From Hericium rajendrae (Eukaryota; Basidiomycota; Agaricomycetes; Russulales; Hericiaceae), in the NCBI GenBank assembly GCA_033439255.1, contig CM065880.1, positions 124,001 to 188,000 of the forward strand: DNA of 64,000 nt. The letters are read 5' to 3'. The translations under genes were made by a program, and so were the position numbers. A model generated the notes under the pieces. That model made no database searches, was not told the origin of the DNA, and saw only the letters and a program-made list of their open reading frames with translations. Of the stretch, positions 46,301-56,896 are shown piece after piece (within the stretch, counting starts at the first letter, position 1; the number at the start of each line of letters is the position of its first letter).

Positions 46301-47263
46301 CGCGCTTGTATACGAATGGAAGTGAGGGAGTGAACTAAGGACCTTCGTCAAGCTAGAAAATCATGACTCGCCTTCACGAGGACCGTGCTGCCGTGCATTG
46401 CTGGTGAGCACTTGTAATCGTCGGCAGATAATTCTGTGTATCTCACCAGCGAAGGGCTCCACTTCACCGTACTCGGCTTCACGGATGAATATAACGCAGC
46501 TGCCTGTCAGAAAAAGCCCTGGCTTATATAGCATACACCGTGCATTGAGTGGGACCCGGAACGTATAGGGGTTTAAACTCCGAAGCCATCATGCCACTAC
46601 ACGCGTTTTGCTCGCGGGAGGTGGTAGAGACATGCAGAGCATCCCACAAAGATTCAAATATTAATGCACTTACACAGTAAATCATGTCAAATCGTCCTTA
46701 CGAAAGCGGTGGTGGACAGAAAGTTTTTGAAATACCGTGTCTTTCTCTGCGAATACCTTCTGCCCCCCGGCTCACCAGGGTCATGTGACCCGGACTGTTT
46801 TCAATCCACTGTTGCCGGGTCCCAGTCAAACACTAGAACCCATTCGCTAGAATGGAGTTAGAGAGAATTTGTTAGTTCGAAAATCATATGCAGATGCTGA
46901 GACGAATTCTATGGAGAACGATCTGGAGTCGTTCCTAATATTAGAACCACTTAAGAAGTATAAGATCAGGCTATCACGTCGGAATTTACTCATGCTATAC
47001 TCATCTGCTGCCTTGACATCGACTTCCTCGTACGCTTGTATCTCCTTTCTGTCGCCCATTTTCACTCAGGGAGTGTTGCTCTGGTAAGCAATCCGCTCAC
47101 ACATGTCGCTGCATGTTCCACTAACATTGCCCACTGTCCTCCAGAGAACTTAGTCTACTCGACGGCATTGCTTCTCGGACCGGGGTATCGTGGAATTTCC
47201 CATTCTTCCATTGCTTTCCGTCTCTCCCTTTCCATTGTTGCTTTCTTGTTACTGATTTTTATC
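46301..47263. other. no supported gene
   Basis: Short ORFs only. The right part is probably the upstream region of the Helitron ORF at 47508. A Helitron 5' terminus (TC) cannot be pinned down by eye. Confidence 0.35.
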
Positions 47264-47412
47264 ACCGAAAGGTTAGATTCCATCGCCGAGAGGCTGCATT
47301 CCATCGCCGAGAGGCTGCATTCCATCGTCGAGAGGCTGCATTCCATCGTCGAGAGGCTGATTTTCGTCATCGAGAGGCCGACTTTCATCGTCGAAAGACT
47401 TGATTTTATTGT
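47264..47412. repeat. 21-bp minisatellite, about seven units
   Basis: The unit GAGAGGCTGCATTCCATCG plus CC repeats upstream of the Helitron N-terminal ORF, starting near-perfect and decaying to the right (GAGAGGCCGACTTTCATCG). It is unrelated in sequence to the 21-bp array in the LTRs. Confidence 0.8.
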
Positions 47413-47507
47413 GTAGAGGCTTGTTTCCGTCTTCGAGGGATTTTTGACAGTACTTTTGCGTGTTTATCTATAAGCCATTTTTCCCAGTTTCTGGCTTTCT
47501 AGCATCC

Positions 47508-48785
47508 ATGGCTACAGGTAACAATACATCCGTGTTAATCATTGAAAAACAACCTTGCAAATTGCCTCGTGATGAAACAAATATTGACTGTCCTATGGTA
47601 GATGATGAACATGACTTCACTGATTATCCTGACTATTATTGTCCATTGTACTTTCCTCATTTGCATTCGGAGCTTTTCTCCGACCCTGAGCGTCTCTGCA
47701 ATTGGTTTGCAGGTCTGTTAACAGAAGTGGACGGCAGCGGATGGACTGTCTGGATGGAAGACCGTCAATTTATCATTGTCTCTCGAAATTCTAAATTTAC
47801 CCCTTTCGCTGTCGATTTCACCATGATAGCTGATTCCCGGTTCCATCCAACCAACATTTTGAAGGACATGCGAAAGCCACTAGACATTGTCAGATATCGG
47901 GATTCCCGTAATCCCATCTGGTTCACGTTCTCAAGGGAATATCAACTGGATCGATTGATGATCCTTCACGACAACATCCTGAAGAATGCCTTCGCCAAGA
48001 TAGGTTGTATTCCGACTGAAACGACCCAAAAGATGGATTATTGTAGTGCCATTGTAGATTATGTCCGGCAAAATGTCATGATTTGCAGGGAAATAGACTC
48101 ATATAATTTAAGGTCAATGGCCTATATGATGGGAATGCCAAATGTGTTTCACGAATCCTCCAGAGCTGCTGTTATATGTTTTTACTTTTCTTATATAGCT
48201 GGAAGCGAGATATGTATGAGTTTAAGGAAGCCAGATCCAGAACGGATAGTGTGTGCTTGCACCCACAGTGAATCCCCCAACCATCTACTGAGCGATGTTG
48301 ACATGGATGCCCAGTGTCGTCTGCTGAAGTCGAGCCTTAAGCCGAACGCATTGCGCACAGCCTTGAGAGCCGTAGATCCGTCTTCCAAGTTGCTCGTGGA
48401 CAAAGAGATTGATGCAGTTGAAGTTTCAATGGAATTGGTCAGAACGTTCAGGACGCGATGTGCGGCGCTGAAAAGGCTATCGCTTACCGATCTCATCGAA
48501 GAAGTTTTATGCTACCAACCGTCTTTCTTAGATGTTCCTGAAAAGTTCTTCACCGACCTGGATTGTTGTAAGCTTATCTTAAACTATGAGTACGGAGACA
48601 AGGTCACCACAATTTTACTGAATAGCGCAGAGGTTATCAGCAAGCGACGTGAGGCCTATAGGCTTCAGAAAAAGAACAAAATTCTGAGGGTTGCTGAGAG
48701 CCACAATTCAGACCTTATACGACAGGAAGACGAGATGCGACAGCATGTGGAACAGTGGCCACAGGCACCAGACCTTGTAGGCAGT
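47508..48785 (+). CDS. Helitron N-terminal ORF, unknown domains
   Basis: From ATG 47508 (MATGNNTSVLIIEKQPCKLP) about 425 codons are open up to the fold-back element. The first half (CPLYFPHLHSELFSDPERLC, then WTVWMEDRQFIIVSRNSKF and LDRLMILHDNILKNAF) has no family I can name. The end (LKRLSLTDLIEEVLCYQPSF, then ISKRREAYRLQKKNKILR) looks like the SAP-like and basic linker seen before DUF6570 in Agaricomycete Helitrons. After removal of the fold-back element the frame to the DUF6570 part is off by one, so there is either a small indel or a separate gene here. Confidence 0.6.
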
Positions 48786-48789
48786 TTAA

Positions 48790-50646
48790 AAACCCTGCCG
48801 GACCTTGTCGGAGTTGGGGTTACAAACCACCCGACAACTTTTCCAGCTAGGTTAAAAACCTTTCATGGGTTAAAAACCCATTAATCTCGGATAAGATTGT
48901 GGCTGACAGGATGATCCAATGGAGATGTATTATATATGACTGTGATCGTATTTGAAAGAAGAATCCAAATATAGTACCCATAAGCTTATGTAATCAGGGG
49001 TAATTTCTCAATTTGGCAATTATATGATATATATATCATTTTGCTCTGTTTTTTGTGCTGATTTCAAATCTGATGGCCAATAGGTTATGTAAGCATGTAT
49101 AATTTCCAAATTTGGTAACTATATGATATATATATGTTTGAGCTCCATTTTTGAAGCTGAATCTAAATATAATGTTTATATGTTTATATAATCTACTATA
49201 TATATAAATTTTTGGTTTGACAATTGAATATATTCATTTTAGCACTATTTTTCAAGCCAAATGTGAATATAATGTCTGTTTACAGATTGAATGACTGTTT
49301 GAGCTTGCAACACTCATACTATGTTATGTAGTAATACAAATCAGTATATTGGTCATTTTATTTTCTTGCTTTACTACTGAGCTTGATGAAGTATCAGGCT
49401 AAATGCAGCTTTTCAAGACCTTTCCAACAGTGCTACATTCATATCAATCAGATAAGTATTGGTTGAGATATTTACAAATCTTTGTTTTGCACAAAGCATT
49501 TAGTCGACTATTTTGCAATTTGCAAGTGCATCTGTATAGCTATGCTGGTCAAACTACTTGTCTGTCACTCACATGTCACATGGCTATGATTTAGGCATGT
49601 GTCACTTTTTTATACTCTAATTGCTATTATTTCTCCATTTCTATTATGTTTGATTGTATTTATCTATAAGTACTTATTACAACTGATATGAGTTGGCTAT
49701 AGGGTTGGGTTGGGTTAGTACATATGGGTGATTGAGTCAATCTATCTATCATATCTTATGATCTCTTATGCTCTTATAAATGTCAACTCTTTGATGTGAA
49801 CATAGTATATATTTAATCACATATAAAAAGGTGACATATGCCTAAATCGTAGCCATGTGGCATGTGAGTGACAGACAAGTGGTTTGACCAGCATAGCTAT
49901 ACAGATGCACTTGCAAATTGCAAAATAGTCGACCAAATGCTTTGTACAAAACAAAGATTTGTAAATATCTCAGCCAATACTTATCTGATTGATATGAATG
50001 TAGCACTGTTGGAAAGGTCTTGAAAAGCTGCATTTAGCCTGATACTTCATCAAGCTCAGTAGTAAAGCAAGAAAATAAAATGACCAATATACTGATTTGT
50101 ATTACTACATAACATAGTATGAGTGTTGCAAGCTCAAACAGTCATTCAATCTGTAAACAGACATTATATTCACATTTGGCTTGAAAAATAGTGCTAAAAT
50201 GAATATATTCAATTGTCAAACCAAAAATTTACATATATAGTAGATTATATAAACATATAAACATTATATTTAGATTCAGCTTCAAAAATGGAGCTCAAAC
50301 ATATATATATCATATAGTTACCAAATTTGGAAATTATACATGCTTACATAACCTATTGGCCATCAGATTTGAAATCAGCACAAAAAACAGAGCAAAATGA
50401 TATATATATCATATAATTGCCAAATTGAGAAATTACCCCTGATTACATAAGCTTATGGGTACTATATTTGGATTCTTCTTTCAAATACGATCACAGTCAT
50501 ATATAATACATCCCCATTGGATCATCCTGTCAGCCACAACCTTATCCGAGATTAATGGGTTTTTAACCCATGAAAGGTTTTTCACCTAGCTGGAAAAGTT
50601 GTCGGGTGGTTTGTAACCCCAACTCCGACAAGGTCCGGCAGGGTTT
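48790..50646. mobile_element. fold-back element with about 820-bp inverted arms and TTAA ends
   Basis: The arms 48790 to about 49613 and about 49828 to 50646 are near-perfect inverted copies around a spacer of about 215 bp. Ends read AAACCCTGCCGG...CCGGCAGGGTTT between TTAA at 48786-48789 and TTAA at 50647-50650, inside the palindrome GTTTAAAC. A TTAA duplication is characteristic of piggyBac-type transposition. GGTTAAAAACC-type motifs recur three times near each end. No transposase ORF is present; the paired ORFs at 49403-49594 and 49842-50033 are the same arm read twice. Confidence 0.8.
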
Positions 50647-50650
50647 TTAA

Positions 50651-51407
50651 ACAAGCTACATGGATGCCTCCGTATGTTGCGTCTGTTCGCGCACAAAATT
50701 AGGTTTGAAATATCATTCCATCGCTGATACTGATAGTGAATTCCAAAAGATACGATGGCGTGTGCTGCAAGTGTTGGATGACACGGTGAGGAGAGTTATG
50801 GACCAGTGTGGTGATGGACATATGATGGTGATCGATCAAGACAAAGGCATTAGTGCCCCAGTGTTGCTTGAACGCCTAGGCATCCGAACTGCGGTGGACA
50901 GTACAAGGCCAGGTGTGATTGGTACCATCTACGACATTTGTAGTGAGTGCAAGGGTGATCTCATTCAAGATAAAATGCCCCGACTTGCCTTGGCGAACCG
51001 CCTTTATCGGGGTAGACTTCCCAAAGAATTTGAAGATTTGTCGTGGGTAGAAGAGATGGTATGTTGTATTTATTGTTCAACCGCAATTGTGACAAGGCTC
51101 TATAAAGGATCCAGTGACCGAGATCCTCGAGTGTTACATGGTAACACTTGCGCACATGAAATGAACATCATTTCGACTGCCGAAAAGCTTCCTCTTGCAC
51201 CGGCGGATGTGAACGGCATGTTGTCAGTGGTATTCGTCGGACCCCCAGGTCATCTGCAAACTAGCAGCCTAAAAAACATTTTTTATGTGCGTAAGTCAAA
51301 GATAATGAGGTTTTTGAGATGGCTTAAGGAAAACAACACAGAGTACGCCGATGTACTCATTGATGACAGTGTTTTTGACTTGTATCCTGATGATGGTGTC
51401 TTACCGG
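50651..51407 (+). CDS. Helitron DUF6570 segment
   Basis: The open frame shows SVCCVCSRTKLG, PRLALANRLYRGRLPKEFED, LSWVEEMVCCIYC and VVFVGPPGHLQ, then IMRFLRWLKENNTEYADV and YPDDGVLP. This is the pattern of DUF6570, which precedes the Helitron-like N domain in fungal Helitrons. Paired cysteines (CCVC, CSEC, CCIYC) suggest metal binding. The segment is cut at 51407 by the solo LTR. The ATG at 50660 is probably internal to the original protein. Confidence 0.75.
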
Positions 51408-54400
51408 TGTCGTGCCCAAACTCGGTTTGGACAATGACATGATATATCTAGCAGCAGACCCGTTTTGACATCCCATGCGCTGTTACATTGAGAGTGAGTA
51501 TGATATTGAGTACAGGTCTCGGCACAAGTCTGAGAATCTGATTGCCATTAACTTACCATAGGCGCTCAATCTGAGATCCAGGGAAAAACACTTACGAAAA
51601 CTGGAAGCGAGAGCAATATTAGAAGAACGCTCACCAAAGTAGCACCCTTGCCACAACCATGTTCAGCTGCCTTCGTCCCCGCCGCTCCTCCCTCAATCCT
51701 CACACATACTCCCCGCTACTTGGCCATGTCTTTGACGAAAAACCAGCAGAGGTTCGGGTGACGCGAGAATATACACGTGATTCCTTTCCCAATTTGGACC
51801 CCTCAGACGTGCAGCCCATTTAGCTTGTTCCAAGAATATCAATTGCCAGTGATGCCTCTGTCAGCGCTGTGTGCCCAGCCTCGTGGCAGCAGTTGGGCAA
51901 CGCAGTCCCACTGGATGAACATGCCCTCCCCCCTCGCACCCCATCCCCTCGTCCCTCATCCCCCCTCCAAATTATCAACGACCTCGCCGACAAGGACGAA
52001 TTCTCCTTTCCCACCCTATACAGGCACTTGCCGGTGGACGCTTACTATCCAGCCTATTCGACGAACTGGTTCGTTACTCAACGCCCTCCATTCCTGGTCT
52101 GTAAGGGGCTCCTCATCGAGCTGGTGCTCAAGCACCCAGAAGGAACCCTGATCGCACGTGCCCATATCAGCGGCATCCACCATGTTGGGATGACCTGGGT
52201 TCATTTCTGGGCAGAACGTGAGGATGCCTTCGATCATGAGTTGAAGAACATACAGCTCGTTGTTCTGCTTATCTGGAGCCAACTGCCTTGGTACCGTCCC
52301 ATCACCTCCTTCTTCCTTCGCCGCTCCATCCTCGATCTTCATGAGTCCTTCGATCCATCGGGTGACAAGCAGATCTACGGTCGCCAGTACGATCTTCCTG
52401 CCCATGTCGATCCCGAGGATTACGAGAAGATACTTGAGCTACGCCGTTGGGCTTCCAGGATTGGGATTTTAACGGGAAGACAGAAGTATCGTCTCTGAAG
52501 AATAGGATTAGCAGCTTCACCGGGAATGTGAAGCATGCTCATTAGGTGTGTGGGGACATGGACTCTTTTTCCTTCATTCGCATTATGCCCTTATGACCTC
52601 TCCCTTGCTATCACATCGTTGTCGCTCGTTTGTCGTATCTCTGTCGCAACACCATCGTATCATGCCATCATCCCCACTCTCCTTCCCAACTCGTCGATCT
52701 TCGTGCGCAAGCTATTTCCTCCCTCTGCACACTTAAATTCCATTTCATTCGTCTTTGCCCATGTTCGGTCTATGCCACCTTGTTGACAGATACAGATAGT
52801 TTACAAGTGTTCGCATCTCCCTTACCTCGCATCCACGAACTTACTACTATGATACTTCGGCTATGATTTGCACGCACATACTATACATCATGCAGAGCTT
52901 GGTATAGAATATTCGACGCAGCCTGTTATGCTTATACTTGATGGCCTGACTGGAGTGATCTGGAGAAAATATTTATTTAAGGGAAAATCTCAACTTATTC
53001 CCTGGAGATATTTTGTCACAGCCTCACCCACATTAAGGGCTATGAAGCAATGCAATGCAGACACAGCCCTGATGCCATGCAAGCACAGCCCAGCATAGCC
53101 TCATTAGAATGCACAGCCCTAAAAGCAATGCACATCTCAATGGATAATTCAGGATAAATAGGGAAAATACTACTGAAGGCATTGGTAAGCCTGAAAGTGT
53201 ATTAATAGAAGCACAGCAAGCAGATTTATAAGCAGAACAGCCTTAAAAAAAAAGTGAATAGAAAGTAACTTATTAAATTCAGAATTGTATATTAGTAGTA
53301 CAGCCTTAGTTAATTTAGCACAGCAGTAGATAGTCATGTACATATTAAGCAGGTCTTTCCCACCACCCCTAGGGGTATATAAGGATTTGGACTCTGTTCT
53401 GTAAAAGGCAATTCAGGAAAGTACCCCTTGAACTCAACTTTCATCTCCTTTCTCTCTCTCTCCTCTCTCCTTCCCTGCTTTTCTGTGTCAGGGCAACTTA
53501 AGTGCAGTCTCAGTATAGACTCACTCTGCTTGCAAGTCCAGAACTAGCTTATGGCTGTAGAATCAGCTTCTCCATCAGCCAAATAGTTATTTGTCACTAT
53601 TGTCACCATCAGTAGTCCCTTTGTCACCGTCAGTAGTCCCTTTGTCACCGTCAGTAGTCCCTTTGTCACCGTCAGTAGTCCCTTTGTCACCGTCAGTAGT
53701 CCCTTTGTCACCGTCAGTAGACCTGCCGTCATCATCAGCAATCCCTCCCCTCTGTCACCTCCTTCTCCATCCTCTGTTCTCATTGTGCAAACCTCTAACC
53801 TTCCAGTACACTCCTTACAGCAACTTTGATTGAGAATCAAATACATCAGGGAAATGAACAGGTCCTATATAGCTCTATAAGTCCTACATAGATTTCCTAG
53901 GGCCATAGCAACGTCAAGTTCTACATAGCCCATATAGCTGTAGTGAGATGCTATGTAGTGCTATGTAGCTTGGGTGAGTTGCTATGTAGCTCTATGATAG
54001 CTATGATAGCTTTCTAATTAGCTATCATAGAAGATTTAACTATAGAATCTATGAATGATATCTTACTGATACAAGCTATATTCAAGATACACATCTATGA
54101 ACTCTACTACAGCTATCTCAATAACTTTTATTATATAGCTTTCAAAGACTTTATAAAAGTTTACAAATTTATATGCAATTTAGATCCTCATCAAACATAG
54201 ACCACACAATTAGAATAAGAACAGCAAGAAAATAAATTCAACTATCTAATACATGAATTCAGTCTACATAAACTAAATAAACATTAAGATGCAAAGAATC
54301 TAACACAACATAATAGTTAGTAGATGAATTACAAGAGACTATGTAGAAAACTCACAGACATCACAAATAACAAAAAGTCGAAAACCTAACAAGTAACAAA

Positions 54401-55126
54401 TATTAGTTAGCAACATAACATGAAAGACAACAAGGACTTACCAGAACTATAGAAAAGCGAAAATCTATGAAGATAAGATTAAGACATTAGTGTAAGAACA
54501 TAACAATAACTAGAAAAGACTCACCAACAGTCAGAAGTTAAGAATGAAAGGATAGAGTACGAAGAACGAAGGAGCAAGGAGCAAAGAGCAAAGAGCGAAG
54601 GGCACGCGGAGAAAGACAGCGACGAAAGGGAGATGGTGGTGGTTGAAGAACAAGAGACGACGCGCGTCGCGCGAGCCTTAAATAAGAATGCCAGCGGAGC
54701 CGCAATTGTGTCCGGGCCGGGCACTGCCGGGCGCCATGACAGAGGCTAGCTGGCAGACTTCATTATATCGTCTTTGCTGCCCGGTAGTATATAGTACAAT
54801 AGCTAGAAGTGATGCTCATACAATCCCGTCTTCTGATCAATCTACATGTATCTCTTTTTTCCGTTAAATTGTACGATTTTATTTTATTTGTTGTGCCTTC
54901 ATCAATGTTAACTTCGCGCGCTCGGTGGCTGGAGCAGCGAAGTCGCGTCGCTCGTCTTATCTTTGCTCTCACTCACTCGCTAGCTACTCCCTCCTCTTCG
55001 GTTTCCTCACCCCAGCATCGCCTTTCATCGTTTCTCATCAACTTGAAGGCTGGAGGTATCTGGTGGGGGCTCAAGGGCACAAGGTAAGTAAAAAATAGCT
55101 CTATCTCGCGTTTAATGTACTAATCT

Positions 55127-55160
55127 CGAGAGTACCACTCGTCGACGAGTGGTACTCTCG
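55127..55160. repeat. 34-bp perfect palindrome
   Basis: CGAGAGTACCACTCG, then TCGA, then CGAGTGGTACTCTCG. It sits exactly where AT-rich sequence gives way to the GC-rich core. Either a strong hairpin or a binding site for a symmetric protein is possible. Confidence 0.9.
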
Positions 55161-55563
55161 GTTTCTCTGTTGCCCTCGACTCCACAAGACTCCCTTCCCC
55201 TCCGACCTTCCGCCGCCCCACTCGCGCACCGTCCGCGCCCACATTTCCGCGTCACTCGCGTGCCGACCACCCACCGACTCTGACGCCCTCGCCTGCCCGT
55301 GCGCACGGTCTACACGACTGCGCCACCGCACACACGCACATACGGGCCTCGCGAACACCGTCAGCTGCGCACACAAGCCCGCACGCGCAAGGCTACGCAC
55401 GCAACCCCGTACACACGCCCGTCAGGGCATGGGCCCGGACGTCGCGTCACGCCACACGCCCGTGGGTCGTACGCCTTGCGTCCGACTCCCGACTCGTGCC
55501 GCTTCAACAGCGCGCACGTTTCCTCCGCCTCATCCCGTCGCGAACACGGAGGACAAGGCAAAC

Positions 55564-55593
55564 TGAGCCTCGTTGCTACGGCAACGAGGCTCA
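55564..55593. repeat. hairpin: 13-bp arms, 4-nt loop
   Basis: TGAGCCTCGTTGC, loop TACG, GCAACGAGGCTCA, a perfect inverted repeat inside the GC-rich core. Confidence 0.85.
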
Positions 55594-56896
55594 TCCTTCA
55601 CGGTGCGTGTCCCTCGCCTCTCCGTCATCGTGCTCACGGCCGCCATCGGCCCCGCCAATGCACCCACCCACTCGCACGGCCCCAGCGAACCAGCCGCTTG
55701 CCATCGCCGGCCCCACCGTCCAGCAGGCCGCCGAATCGGCCCGCACACAGGTCGAGCAACCCGTGTGCAGCCAGTCACCGCGCAGCAACCCCAGCGCGGC
55801 CCCAGCGTCTCGCCGACGGCCTCCGTGCCTCCCATGCGACTCGCCGCACCTCGCACACGACCTCCACGCCTCCCGCAACGACATCCGCGTCTCCTACACG
55901 GCTGCGGCACCTCGTGCACGACTCAACGGCCCCGCGCAGCGACCGCAGGACTCGCGGAGCGCCCGCCCGGCCGCGTACCGAGCCCGCGCACGCGCGTGCG
56001 CAAATGTTTCAACATGCGGGCGCACGGTTTCACACCGCTGAGCCAGATATGGCCCCCCTGTCCCCATGCCTGCCCAGCACACGCGTGTGCATGACCATGC
56101 ACGCCTGCCCACGCGCACTGCCAGCGCACGGCTTAGAGAGCGTGCACGCGCCCGTGGACGGCCCCGTCTGCGTGCGCATGCCCTCCCGTGCATCGCGCAT
56201 GGCCCGTGCGTTACGCGCACGGCCCCGCCGTCTTGCGTGTGATTTCGCATGCCGCCCCGACACCGCGCGTCCCTGCGACAGCACGTTCGGCACCACGTCA
56301 TCGGCGTATCCCGCGTTCGTGCTGTACATTTCGACACTATGCCGCACATGCGGCGCTATGCCTTGCGCACTATCGCATGCCCATAGTATCACTGTAGTTA
56401 TTAATTAATGTAGCTACGTTGACAATGTCAACAGACATCAGCAAATTTGCCCCAATAATCATACTTAATGTACTCTAACATGGAATATACTAGATTTGAC
56501 CTTACTGTCTCTAGTGTCTACCTGAGTAGCCACAGGGCATATAGCTTCCATAGCATGCATATGGGATTATATAGTGACCATAGCTATCCCTCACAACTAC
56601 ATAGTGCTATATACCTTGTAACTACTGCTATGGAGACTATGATAGCAATCATAGCTCTATATAGATGAGAAGGGGGCTATATAAGCCATATAGTGCTATC
56701 ATAGACCATATAACCTGATACTAGGCTATGTAGATTTCCCATTTCCCTGATGTAAGTCTATTTGAGAAAACAAGAATCCTCCCGAACAACTAGATACATC
56801 CGGGAAAGTGGAAAACCTGATAGTACCTAGGAAACTGTGAATACCCAACCCAACCAGTGTTCCCTAACACCATACTTCACAGCTTTCGCCACGACA

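Larger units (their letters stand above)
55100..56400. other. GC-rich core of the TIR element, possible captured sequence
   Basis: The composition changes abruptly from AT-rich flanks to a strongly GC-rich, CpG-dense block of about 1.25 kb. ORFs open in several frames at once (for example 55299-56408 plus) and encode arginine/proline/histidine/alanine-rich, low-complexity peptides without domains, as expected from composition alone. Just upstream a short frame from 54905 ends in a strong splice donor (AAGGTAAGT at 55078-55086), so part of a gene may have been captured. Confidence 0.5.
53844..56752. mobile_element. TIR element with TA duplication and GC-rich core
   Basis: The perfect 13-bp ends CATCAGGGAAATG...CATTTCCCTGATG are flanked by TA on both sides (53842-53843, 56753-56754). 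The uninterrupted LTR sequence at 24318-24325 and 38090-38097 confirms the empty site. Length is 2909 bp. About 150-600 bp at each end is AT-rich and dense in CTATATAG/CTATGTAG-type motifs, likely subterminal binding sites. The core 55100-56390 is strikingly GC-rich. No transposase is recognised, so it is non-autonomous or carries cargo. TA target use fits Tc1/mariner-like elements, but the superfamily is open. Confidence 0.8.
51408..56896 (+). mobile_element. solo LTR of the large Ty3-type family, with an inserted TIR element
   Basis: It runs from TGTCGTGCCC to CCACGACA, the same ends as the LTRs at 24170 and 37942 but in opposite orientation. Without the nested element it is about 2.58 kb. 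Flanks CCGG and TCGG differ by one base. It is more diverged than the other two copies and so older, and no internal region is present, as after LTR-LTR recombination. The LTR ORF is recognisable at 51659-52498 with about one break. Confidence 0.88.

Noticed and set aside
49403-50033. Two nearly identical 63-codon ORFs on opposite strands
   Set aside because: They are the two arms of the fold-back element read from each side, not a duplicated gene.
55299-56408. 369-codon ORF in the GC-rich core of the TIR element
   Set aside because: Several frames on both strands are open at once and all give arginine/proline/alanine/histidine-rich peptides; this follows from GC composition and there is no domain or codon signal.
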